Positions 26,561-34,000 of a DNA stretch of 64,000 bases are shown here, in pieces. The stretch comes from Massilia sp. YIM B02769 (GTDB lineage: Bacteria > Pseudomonadota > Gammaproteobacteria > Burkholderiales > Burkholderiaceae_D), in assembly GCF_030411995.1 (NCBI RefSeq), contig NZ_JASNRC010000002.1:434001-498000 (forward strand), in the 5' to 3' direction. Within the stretch, counting starts at the first letter, position 1. Each line of letters opens with the position of its first letter. The translations under genes and the position numbers were made by a program. The notes beneath the pieces were generated by a model, which searched no databases, was not told the origin of the DNA, and saw only the letters and a program-made list of their open reading frames with translations.

Positions 26561-29230
26561 TTACAGCTTGTAGTTCAGGCCCAGCAGCATTTGACGGCCG
26601 TATTTCGTGTAGCCGCGCGGACGGTCCTTGGTGCCGGCGTAGGTCTGGAAGTCGGTATCGGTCAGGTTGTTCACCTGGAACAGGACCGACAGGCCCTTCA
26701 CCGATGCGAAGTCGTAGCCCAGCTGCAGGTCGACGACCCTGTCGGCCTTCACGAAGGTCAGCTCGTTGGCGCCGCCAATGCCGCCGATCTCGCCGACGAA
26801 GTCGCTGCGATAACGCTGGCTGACGCGGGCCGAGAAACCGTTCTTCTCGTAGTAGCCGGTCACGTTGAACACGCGCTTCGACAGGCCAGGCAGTGGAATG
26901 CTCATGCCGCCAAAGCGCTTGTCCTCGATCGAGATCTGGCTGGTGGTGAACGAGGCATTGGCGGTGATGCCGAAGCCGTCGAGCACAGGGTGCGCCATGT
27001 CCAGCGGCACCGACACGGCGAACTCGAGACCGGACAGGCGGCCGCCTTCGCCGTTCTTCGGCTGGGTCAGCGTACCGATGTTGCTCAGCGCGCCTTCCAG
27101 GTTATATTCCGAGAAATCGCTCGGCACCGTGATGTTGTAGATGTAGGACTTCAGGTCCTTGTAGAAGCCCGCGGCCGACACGTAACCCTTGTTGCCGAAG
27201 TACTTCTCGTAGGACAGGTCCAGGTAATTCGCACGCCATGGATCGAGCTGCGCATTACCGCCGTTGCCGAACGGCGTACCGGTGGTTTCCTGGGTCAGGC
27301 CAACTTCCAGTGCCGCGTTCAGCTCGTTCAGCTTGGCGCGCGCCAGGCTCTTGCCGGCGCCAAAACGAATGAATTGCTGCTCCGGCAGGCTCCAGGCCAG
27401 GTTCAGGCTCGGCAGGTAGTCGGTGTATTTCTTACCGTCGGTCAGCGGCACCAGGTCGGCGAAAGGCCACTTGCGCAGGGTGTTCGCAGTCGAGCTCTGG
27501 TCGGTCTTGACGACCTGGATGCCGACGTTACCACGCAGCGGCATCGCCATCAGTTCGGTATCGATATTCGCCTTGACGTAGCCGGTGGTGACCTTCTCGT
27601 CGATGGTCCAGTTCTTGGTGGCGCCCCACGGCACCAGGATCGCCGGGGTGTACGGGCCGAAGTTCTGGGCCAGCACGCTGTTGATGTCCCAGCTCAGGGT
27701 GTTCGGCAGGCCGTACAGGTCTTGCGAACCATTGATCACACTGTCAGCAAAGGTACCGGCGCCAATCTTCGTGAAGCCCGTCTCCAGGTGTTGCTTCTCC
27801 TTCGAACGCTTCGAGACATTGACGCCGAATTCGACGCTGCTGAAGGCGCCCTGGGCGAATTTGTATTCGAGGCTGGCGCGTGCCGAATTGAGCTTGTCGG
27901 TCAGCTGCGGCGCGTTCACGTAGCCGTCGCCGAATTCGCCGCCGATCGTCAGCTGCCGCGGATCGTCATACACGCCACTCAGGTTCAGGCCAGGAATGCC
28001 GCCACGGGTGTAGTCGAAGCCCAGGCTCTGGCGCGTCGGCAGCGACGCGTTGATCTCGATGACCTGTTCCTTGTGGTCGGCCTTCGAATGGCTCAGGTCG
28101 ATGATGCCGACCCAGTCGCCCGAGGTGAAGCGGTTGTTCCAGCCGATTGCGGTGAGCTTGTCGTCGCGGGTGGTGCGGTTGTTGCGCACCACCGGAGCCA
28201 CGTTGTTGGCGGTACCGCCCAGCAGCACGCCGTTGGCGATGTTCGGATTGGAGAAGCGGACGTTGCTGTCATCCTGCAGCTTGATCTCCATGCCGCGACG
28301 GACTTCATCCTGCTCGAAACGCGAATGATAGGCGTCGATGGTCGAGGTGAAGTTGCGGTTCGGACGGTATTCCAGTACGCCCATCAGGCCGTCGCGCACC
28401 TGGTCGCCAGTGGTTGCCATCGCCTTGATGCCCTTTGGCGCCTTGACGGTCTGGCCATTGACGGTGGTGTCGACCCAATCCCAGGTTTCGAACTGGTCGG
28501 ACACATTCGGCTTGTCCTGGCGCGCATAGCCGATCGCCACGCCGACCGTGCGGTTGGCGAACTGGTCCACGTAGGAAGCGCTGATGCGGCTGCCGGTGTC
28601 CGGCGAACCGGCGCTGATCGAACCCTTCGAGTTCTTCTCGCCGCGCACGTTGACGCTGATGGCGCGCTCGCGCAGCGAGAGCGGCTTGATGGTCTGCATG
28701 TCGACCGTGCCCGACAGGCCCTGGCCGACGACAGCGGCGTCGCCGGTCTTGTACACGGTGACGGCGTTGATCAGCTCGGAAGGGTACTGGTCGTATTCGA
28801 CGGTGCGGTTCGGGCTGGTGCTGACCTGTTCGCGGCCGTTCAGCAGCGCGGTCGACAAATCGCCCGAGGTGCCGCGGATGCTGATCTGCTGCGCCTGGCC
28901 ATTCACGCGCTGGGCCGACAGGCCCGGCAGACGGGCCAGCGATTCGGCGATCGAGACGTCCGGCAGCTTGCCGATGTCTTCAGCAGAGATGGCTTCGACG
29001 ATGCCGGTGGCGTCGCGCTTGACGGTGATCGCGTCTTCGATCGCGCGGCGGATGCCGGTGACCTGCACGGTCTGCATCGGCGCTTCGGCGGCCGGCTCGG
29101 TGACGGCGGTCTGCGCGTGGGCGCTACCGGCCAGTGCGGCCACGAAGATGGCGCAACCGGTTGCAACCGGGCTCAGCTGGAATACCAGGCCCGCCGTGTT
29201 CGCGGCGCGCTTGTTTGCGAAAATGTTCAT
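26561..29230 (-). CDS. TonB-dependent receptor, probably for maltooligosaccharides
   Basis: This 889-residue protein has a long N-terminal signal segment ending SAHAQTAV and a TonB-box-like stretch MQTVQVTGIRRAIEDA. The plug follows (EDIGKLPDVSIAESLARLPG, QISIRGTSGDL), and the large beta-barrel ends in GRQMLLGLNYKL. This pattern is that of the large carbohydrate-type receptors such as the maltodextrin receptor MalA of Caulobacter. It lies divergent from three exported glucan-degrading enzymes, which supports alpha-glucan oligosaccharides as cargo. AGGGG precedes the ATG at 29230; the upstream in-frame ATG at 29284 has no such site. It ends in a strong terminator. Confidence 0.92.
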   Translation of the reverse strand: MNIFANKRAANTAGLVFQLSPVATGCAIFVAALAGSAHAQTAVTEPAAEAPMQTVQVTGIRRAIEDAITVKRDATGIVEAISAEDIGKLPDVSIAESLARLPGLSAQRVNGQAQQISIRGTSGDLSTALLNGREQVSTSPNRTVEYDQYPSELINAVTVYKTGDAAVVGQGLSGTVDMQTIKPLSLRERAISVNVRGEKNSKGSISAGSPDTGSRISASYVDQFANRTVGVAIGYARQDKPNVSDQFETWDWVDTTVNGQTVKAPKGIKAMATTGDQVRDGLMGVLEYRPNRNFTSTIDAYHSRFEQDEVRRGMEIKLQDDSNVRFSNPNIANGVLLGGTANNVAPVVRNNRTTRDDKLTAIGWNNRFTSGDWVGIIDLSHSKADHKEQVIEINASLPTRQSLGFDYTRGGIPGLNLSGVYDDPRQLTIGGEFGDGYVNAPQLTDKLNSARASLEYKFAQGAFSSVEFGVNVSKRSKEKQHLETGFTKIGAGTFADSVINGSQDLYGLPNTLSWDINSVLAQNFGPYTPAILVPWGATKNWTIDEKVTTGYVKANIDTELMAMPLRGNVGIQVVKTDQSSTANTLRKWPFADLVPLTDGKKYTDYLPSLNLAWSLPEQQFIRFGAGKSLARAKLNELNAALEVGLTQETTGTPFGNGGNAQLDPWRANYLDLSYEKYFGNKGYVSAAGFYKDLKSYIYNITVPSDFSEYNLEGALSNIGTLTQPKNGEGGRLSGLEFAVSVPLDMAHPVLDGFGITANASFTTSQISIEDKRFGGMSIPLPGLSKRVFNVTGYYEKNGFSARVSQRYRSDFVGEIGGIGGANELTFVKADRVVDLQLGYDFASVKGLSVLFQVNNLTDTDFQTYAGTKDRPRGYTKYGRQMLLGLNYKL

Positions 29231-29333
29231 TTGTCCCCTCAGATCAGAACTACATAATTTCCCGGAAAACAGCTGCAGAGCCACGGCACGGGATCCTCAC
29301 CAACGTCTTTTTTAGACGTTCTGTCAACGATTC

Positions 29334-29348
29334 TGTACTAAAACTAGA
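29334..29348. promoter_or_regulatory. Candidate operator TGTACTAAAACTAGA
   Basis: This 15-bp near-palindrome lies about 100 nt upstream of the receptor start. A close copy is at 29643-29657 (two differences), 309 bp away, so the pair brackets the divergent region. Confidence 0.45.
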
Positions 29349-29430
29349 TGCACTGTCAACGGGAGTTGCTTGCCACTACGGGCCTACGTGGCGTATCTCG
29401 CTATTGTATAGAATGAACAACAGAAGACGT

Positions 29431-29445
29431 TGTATTCGGGCTACA
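29431..29445. promoter_or_regulatory. Candidate operator TGTATTCGGGCTACA
   Basis: It matches the perfect palindrome at 29464-29478 in 13 of 15 positions. The centres are 33 bp apart, about three helical turns, so two dimers could bind on the same face. It would cover the -35 area of a receptor promoter with -10 at 29405-29410. Confidence 0.5.
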
Positions 29446-29463
29446 GAACACGGTAAGGACACC

Positions 29464-29478
29464 TGTAGTCGGACTACA
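29464..29478. promoter_or_regulatory. Candidate operator TGTAGTCGGACTACA, perfect palindrome
   Basis: The two 7-nt arms TGTAGTC and GACTACA are exactly complementary around one central base. This is the best-formed site of the set and a good query for finding the regulon. Confidence 0.6.
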
Positions 29479-29642
29479 AGATGCTTGCTTTTCACCAAGC
29501 AGGTGCTCGCACGCACCAATCTGGTGCGATTTTCGGGTCGGGTCGTGTAAGCAGGACGACAACATTCCACCAAACCGCGTTTGACAACCTTACTCGGCTG
29601 ACAAAGCGGAAATCCGGGCCGGGAACGATTGTCTACTCCGTA

Positions 29643-29657
29643 TGTACCTAAACTAGA
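29643..29657. promoter_or_regulatory. Candidate operator TGTACCTAAACTAGA
   Basis: It is the partner of the 29334 site and lies about 165 nt before the GH13 gene start. Confidence 0.4.
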
Positions 29658-29753
29658 TACTCGTCCGCGTTGTGTCGGACAGGTCTGTATAGTATTCTTT
29701 CCGCAATAATAGAGAGACAACTGGATAGCACCTGTTATACAGCCAATAAATCG

Positions 29754-29768
29754 TGTAGCGAAACTACC
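29754..29768. promoter_or_regulatory. Candidate operator TGTAGCGAAACTACC upstream of the GH13 operon
   Basis: GTAG-CGAAA-CTAC is an inverted repeat about 55 nt before the ATG of the exported GH13 gene. It resembles the TGTAGT-N3-ACTACA sites and could be the site controlling the plus-strand operon. Confidence 0.45.
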
Positions 29769-29820
29769 TTCTCCGCTCGCCTGCTTGCCGCAGCCTTCCC
29801 TTTTTCTTGCCGAGTCCGCC

Positions 29821-31665
29821 ATGAGACGTTCTTTCGCAACACTTTTCCTCGCCTTCAGCCTGTCCAGTGCCGCCGCGGCCCCGACCATCGACCACATGGA
29901 GCCGCCCTTCTGGTGGACCGGCATGCAGCACAAGGGCTTGCAGCTGATGGTGCATGGGAAGGAGATCGGCGCCCTGCAGCCGTCCATCGATTACCCGGGC
30001 GTGCGCCTGGTGTCGAGCACGCGGGTGGCAAACGCCAACTACCTGTTCGTCGACCTCGAGATCGCGCCGGACGCCAGGCCGGGCGAGTTCGAGATCGTGT
30101 TCAGCGGCGCCGGGCGCAGCGAGCGCCTGCCCTACCGCCTGCTGGCGCGCGAGCCGGGATCGGCGAGCCGCCAGGGCTTCGGTCCGGGCGACGCCATCTA
30201 CCAGATCATGCCCGACCGCTTTGCCAACGGCGACCCGGCCAACGACAACGCGCCCGGCATGCTGGAACGCGCCGACCGCAAGCACGGCGGCGGACGCCAC
30301 GGCGGCGACATCGTCGGCGCCATCGCGCGGCTCGACTACATCGCGCAGCTCGGCTTCACCCAGCTGTGGCCGACGCCGCTGGTCGAGAACAATTCGCCCG
30401 CCTACTCCTACCACGGCTACGCCGCCACCGACCATTACCGCATCGACCCGCGCTACGGCAGCAACGAGGACTTCCGTCGCCTGTCGCAGGAAGCGAAGAA
30501 GCGCGGCATCGGCCTGATCCAGGATGTGGTGCTGTCGCACATCGGCAAGAACCACTGGTGGATGAAGGACATGCCGACGCCGGACTGGATCAACTTCGGC
30601 GGCAAGTTCGTGCCCACCCAACACCACCGCGTGGCGGTGCAGGATCCGTACGCCTCGCAGGCCGACAGCCGGAACTTCACCGCCGGCTGGTTCGTCGAAG
30701 GCATGCCCGACCTGAACCAGACCAACCCGCTGGTGGCGACTTACCTTATCCAGAACAACATCTGGTGGATCGAGTACGCGGGGCTGTCCGGCCTGCGCAT
30801 CGACACCTACGGCTATTCCGACGGCGCCTTCCTCACCGAATACACGAAGCGCCTGATGGCCGAGTACCCGCGCCTGAACATGGTGGGCGAGGAATGGAGC
30901 ACGCGCGTGCCGGTGGTGGCGCGCTGGCAGCGCGGCAAGCTCAACTTCGACGGCTACACCAGTTCCCTGCCCAGCCTGATGGACTTCCCGCTGGTCGAGG
31001 CCATGCGCGGCGCCCTGTTCAAGGGAGAAGAGAACGGCCTGAACGACGTCTACGAAACCCTGTCGCTGGATTACCTGTACCCGGAGCCGGAGAATCTCGT
31101 CCTGTTCGGCGGCAACCACGACATGGCGCGCATGTTCAGCGCCGTGGGCGAAAACTACGCGCGCTGGCGCATGAACCTGGTCTTCCTGATGACCATGCCG
31201 CGCATCCCGCAGTTCTACAGCGGCGACGAAATCCTGATGACCAGCACCGTCAAGGGCCGCGACGACGCCAGCTACCGGCGCGACTTCCCCGGCGGCTGGG
31301 CCGGCGACAGGACCGACGCCTTCAGCGGCGCCGGCCTTACGGCCCAGCAGCGCGCCGCCCAGGAACTGGTGCGCAAGCTTGCCAACTGGCGCAAGGGAGA
31401 GCCGGCGATCCACAGCGGACGCCTGATGCAGTTCGGCCCCGAAAACAATACCTGGGTCTACTTCCGCTACAACGACAAGAAACGCATCATGATCGCCATG
31501 AACAACAACGACAAAGCCATGACCCTGCCAACCGCGCGCTTCCAGGAAATGCTGAAGGGCGCCGCCGGCGGCGTCGACATCCTCAGCGGCCAGCAAATCG
31601 ACCTCGCGCGCGAACTGCGCCTGGCCCCGCAGGCCGTGCTGGTCGTCGAACTGCCGGAGGCATGA
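29821..31665 (+). CDS. Exported GH13 neopullulanase/cyclomaltodextrinase-like enzyme (SusA-like)
   Basis: The 614-residue protein has a signal peptide (residues 1 to about 20). An N-terminal beta-sandwich domain of the cyclomaltodextrinase kind follows (about 21-115), then a GH13 barrel with nucleophile Asp328 in LRIDTYGY, acid/base Glu357 in MVGEEWS and Asp434 in FGGNHDMAR. YQIMPDRFANGDPANDN is the usual entry to this subfamily. It should hydrolyse pullulan, cyclodextrins or maltooligosaccharides in the periplasm. The start at 29821 opens the signal peptide. It overlaps the following gene (ATGA), so the three downstream enzymes form one operon. Confidence 0.92.
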   Translation: MRRSFATLFLAFSLSSAAAAPTIDHMEPPFWWTGMQHKGLQLMVHGKEIGALQPSIDYPGVRLVSSTRVANANYLFVDLEIAPDARPGEFEIVFSGAGRSERLPYRLLAREPGSASRQGFGPGDAIYQIMPDRFANGDPANDNAPGMLERADRKHGGGRHGGDIVGAIARLDYIAQLGFTQLWPTPLVENNSPAYSYHGYAATDHYRIDPRYGSNEDFRRLSQEAKKRGIGLIQDVVLSHIGKNHWWMKDMPTPDWINFGGKFVPTQHHRVAVQDPYASQADSRNFTAGWFVEGMPDLNQTNPLVATYLIQNNIWWIEYAGLSGLRIDTYGYSDGAFLTEYTKRLMAEYPRLNMVGEEWSTRVPVVARWQRGKLNFDGYTSSLPSLMDFPLVEAMRGALFKGEENGLNDVYETLSLDYLYPEPENLVLFGGNHDMARMFSAVGENYARWRMNLVFLMTMPRIPQFYSGDEILMTSTVKGRDDASYRRDFPGGWAGDRTDAFSGAGLTAQQRAAQELVRKLANWRKGEPAIHSGRLMQFGPENNTWVYFRYNDKKRIMIAMNNNDKAMTLPTARFQEMLKGAAGGVDILSGQQIDLARELRLAPQAVLVVELPEA

Positions 31666-33989
31666 TGCGGCGCTCCCTCCTCGCACTCGCCCTCGCCCTG
31701 GCCCTGGCCTCTAACGGCGCCCACGCCGTCGAGAAGCCCGGTATCGACGCCTTTTTCGCGTCCATGGCAATCGACGCCGCACCTAGCCAGCAGGCGCGCT
31801 TCGTCGCCGGCGACAACCTGGCCGGCTATTTCGACGGTGTGACGCGCAGCTACGACAAGGGCGAAGGCTATGTCGTCAAGAGCGGCACGGTCTTCCGCAA
31901 CTACATGGGTTTCACGGACGGCGTGCAAAACGACCGCACCGCGGCCGGCGCGACCGAAGCAGTCCTGCCTTGGGGCCACCGCGTGCGCTACGCGAACGGC
32001 GCGGCCGAGGAACTGGCGCTGCTGTCGAAGCAGCACGCACTGGCCCTGCGCGTGACGGCCAAGAAGCCCGCCACGCTGGCGCTGCGCCCGCTGCTGAAGA
32101 CGGCCGGCGCGATCACGCAGGCGGATCATCTCGTGATCGTCGCGCCGGGCACGGGCGCCACCCAGTTCATGGCGCTGGCCGCCGACCGCCCCTTCACGCT
32201 GGGCCAGGACCTGACCCTGTCCACGCGGGCGCCGGCGCGGTCGTTCACCGTGGTCGCCGCCTTCGGCGCCAGCGCGGACGAAGCCGCCGGCCGCGCACGC
32301 GCCCTGGCGCAGGTGGACGCCATCGGCAACGAACGCCGCGTGACCTACGAGGCACTGACGCGCAGCTACCTCGCGACGGGCGACAAGGAATACGACAAGG
32401 CGCTGAACTGGGCCAAGGCCTCGGCGCGCATGTTCGTGGTGAACGAGTACGGCGCCGGCATGTGGGCCGGCCTGCCCTGGTTCCGCGAGAACTGGGGCCG
32501 CGACACCTTCATCGCCCTGCCCGGCACGCTGCTGGTGTCGGGCGAATTCCTTGATGCGAAAGCCGTGCTGGCCAACTTCGCGCGCTACCAGAACCTGCGC
32601 GAACCACGCGACAAGGATTACGGCCGCATCCCGAACCGCGTGTCGCCCGATGAGATCATCTACAACACGGTGGACGGCACGCCCTGGATGCTGCGCGAAG
32701 CGATGGAGTACATCCGCTACACCGGCGACCGCGACTTCGCGCGCCAGATGTACGCGCTGGCGGTACCGTATTTCGACGGTGCGATCGCCAACTATACCGA
32801 TCCCGACGGCCTGCTGCGCCATGCGGCCTCGGACACCTGGATGGATGCGCGCATCGAGAACCCGACCCACCAGCCCTGGTCCGACCGCGGCCCGCACGCG
32901 GTCGAGATCCAGGCGCTGTGGCACACGGCCTTGCAGGTCGGCGCCACGCTTGCCACCTGGGCCGGCGACGACGCGCGTGCGCGCACCTGGGCCGAGCTGT
33001 CGCACAAGGTGCAGGCCACCTTCCTGCAGCGCTTCTGGGACGGCCAGACCGTGGCCGACCGCCTGCGCGCGGACGGCAGCCGCGACAACAAGCTGCGCCC
33101 GAACGCGCTGATGCTGTCCTCGATTCCCTTCGACGACTTCGTCCCCGACGGCGTGCAGGCCGCGGTCCTGAAGCGCACGGTGCCGGAACTGCTCTACCCC
33201 TACGGCATCGCCTCGCTCAGCCAGGACGACGTCTACTTCCACCCGCGCCACGAGAACCCGGGCTTCCACCACAAGGATGCGGCTTACCACAACGGCACCA
33301 TCTGGGGCTGGAACGCGGGCTTCACGGTGACGGCGCTGAACCGCTTCGGCTACCAGGACCTGAGCTGGCCGCTGACCCAGAACCTGGGCCGGCAGATCCT
33401 CGGCCTCGGCACCCTGGGCAGCATGAGCGAAAACCTCGATGCCCTGCCCCACGAAGACGGCCGCCTGCGCCCTACCGGCACCTTTGCCCAGTCCTGGAGC
33501 GTGGCCGAGTACGCGCGCAACGCCTACCAGGACTACGTCGGCTTCCGGCCCGACCTGACCACGGACACGCTCGCCTTCGAGCCCGCCGTGCCAGGGCAGT
33601 GGACACGCTTCGCGGCGGTGCTGCCCTTCGGCGCGGACGAGCATGTGGAGGTCGATTTCAAGCGCGCCAAGGGCGGCGAGCGCTGGACCTTCACGCTGGC
33701 CGGCAAGACGGCGCGCACCGTGCGCATCGCCTACCTGGAAGCGGACAAGCGCCGCTCGCAGGTCGCCTTTACGCTGGCGCCGGGCAAGGCGGCGACGCTG
33801 GCGCTGTCCGGCAAGCGCGTCCTGCTCGATGGCCGCGCGCTGAAATCTGAGCCGGCGCGCGCCTCGTATGCGGCCCAGATCGGCACGCTGCGCTTCGCCC
33901 AGCCGAAGGTGTACCGGCCGCAGGACTTCCCGATGCTGCAGGGGCGGGATGTCCTGCGCGGCATCGTCGAACGCAACGAATACCGCTGA
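31662..33989 (+). CDS. Exported glycogen-debranching-type enzyme (amylo-alpha-1,6-glucosidase, GH133-like)
   Basis: This 775-residue protein has a signal peptide (MRRSLLALALALALASNGAHA). An N-terminal beta-rich domain follows (to about 250), then an alpha/alpha-barrel with WFRENWGRDTFIALPG, TPWMLREAMEYI and the closing EYARNAYQDYVGFRPD. These match amylo-alpha-1,6-glucosidase domains, which remove branch residues from limit dextrins. Export is unusual, since glycogen debranching enzymes are normally cytoplasmic; it fits use of external branched glucans. Two adjacent ATGs exist (31662 and 31665). GGAGG lies closer to ideal distance for the second. The gene overlaps the GH13 gene stop by 4 nt. 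Confidence 0.88.
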   Translation: MMRRSLLALALALALASNGAHAVEKPGIDAFFASMAIDAAPSQQARFVAGDNLAGYFDGVTRSYDKGEGYVVKSGTVFRNYMGFTDGVQNDRTAAGATEAVLPWGHRVRYANGAAEELALLSKQHALALRVTAKKPATLALRPLLKTAGAITQADHLVIVAPGTGATQFMALAADRPFTLGQDLTLSTRAPARSFTVVAAFGASADEAAGRARALAQVDAIGNERRVTYEALTRSYLATGDKEYDKALNWAKASARMFVVNEYGAGMWAGLPWFRENWGRDTFIALPGTLLVSGEFLDAKAVLANFARYQNLREPRDKDYGRIPNRVSPDEIIYNTVDGTPWMLREAMEYIRYTGDRDFARQMYALAVPYFDGAIANYTDPDGLLRHAASDTWMDARIENPTHQPWSDRGPHAVEIQALWHTALQVGATLATWAGDDARARTWAELSHKVQATFLQRFWDGQTVADRLRADGSRDNKLRPNALMLSSIPFDDFVPDGVQAAVLKRTVPELLYPYGIASLSQDDVYFHPRHENPGFHHKDAAYHNGTIWGWNAGFTVTALNRFGYQDLSWPLTQNLGRQILGLGTLGSMSENLDALPHEDGRLRPTGTFAQSWSVAEYARNAYQDYVGFRPDLTTDTLAFEPAVPGQWTRFAAVLPFGADEHVEVDFKRAKGGERWTFTLAGKTARTVRIAYLEADKRRSQVAFTLAPGKAATLALSGKRVLLDGRALKSEPARASYAAQIGTLRFAQPKVYRPQDFPMLQGRDVLRGIVERNEYR

Positions 33990-34000
33990 CAGGAGCGCCC

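Larger units (their letters stand above)
29231..29820. promoter_or_regulatory. Divergent control region of TonB receptor and glucan hydrolase operon
   Basis: This 590-nt non-coding stretch separates the receptor from the GH13 operon and is clearly more AT-rich than the genes. It holds five or more 15-bp sites of two related kinds: TGTAGT-N3-ACTACA (29431, 29464, 29754) and TGTAC-N4-ACTAGA (29334, 29643). A half site ACTACA lies at 29249-29254 beside the receptor start. A TATACA -10-like element for the receptor is at 29405-29410 on the minus strand. Small frames across it have no coding character. Confidence 0.7.

Noticed and set aside
26420-29257. Plus-strand frame of 945 codons opposite the large TonB receptor
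   Set aside because: Antisense shadow; the minus-strand product has signal peptide, plug, barrel and terminator.
29670-31661. Upstream extension of the debranching enzyme frame (open from 29670)
   Set aside because: It overlaps the GH13 gene in another frame and is Arg/Pro-rich; the signal peptide and ribosome site place the true start at 31662-31665.
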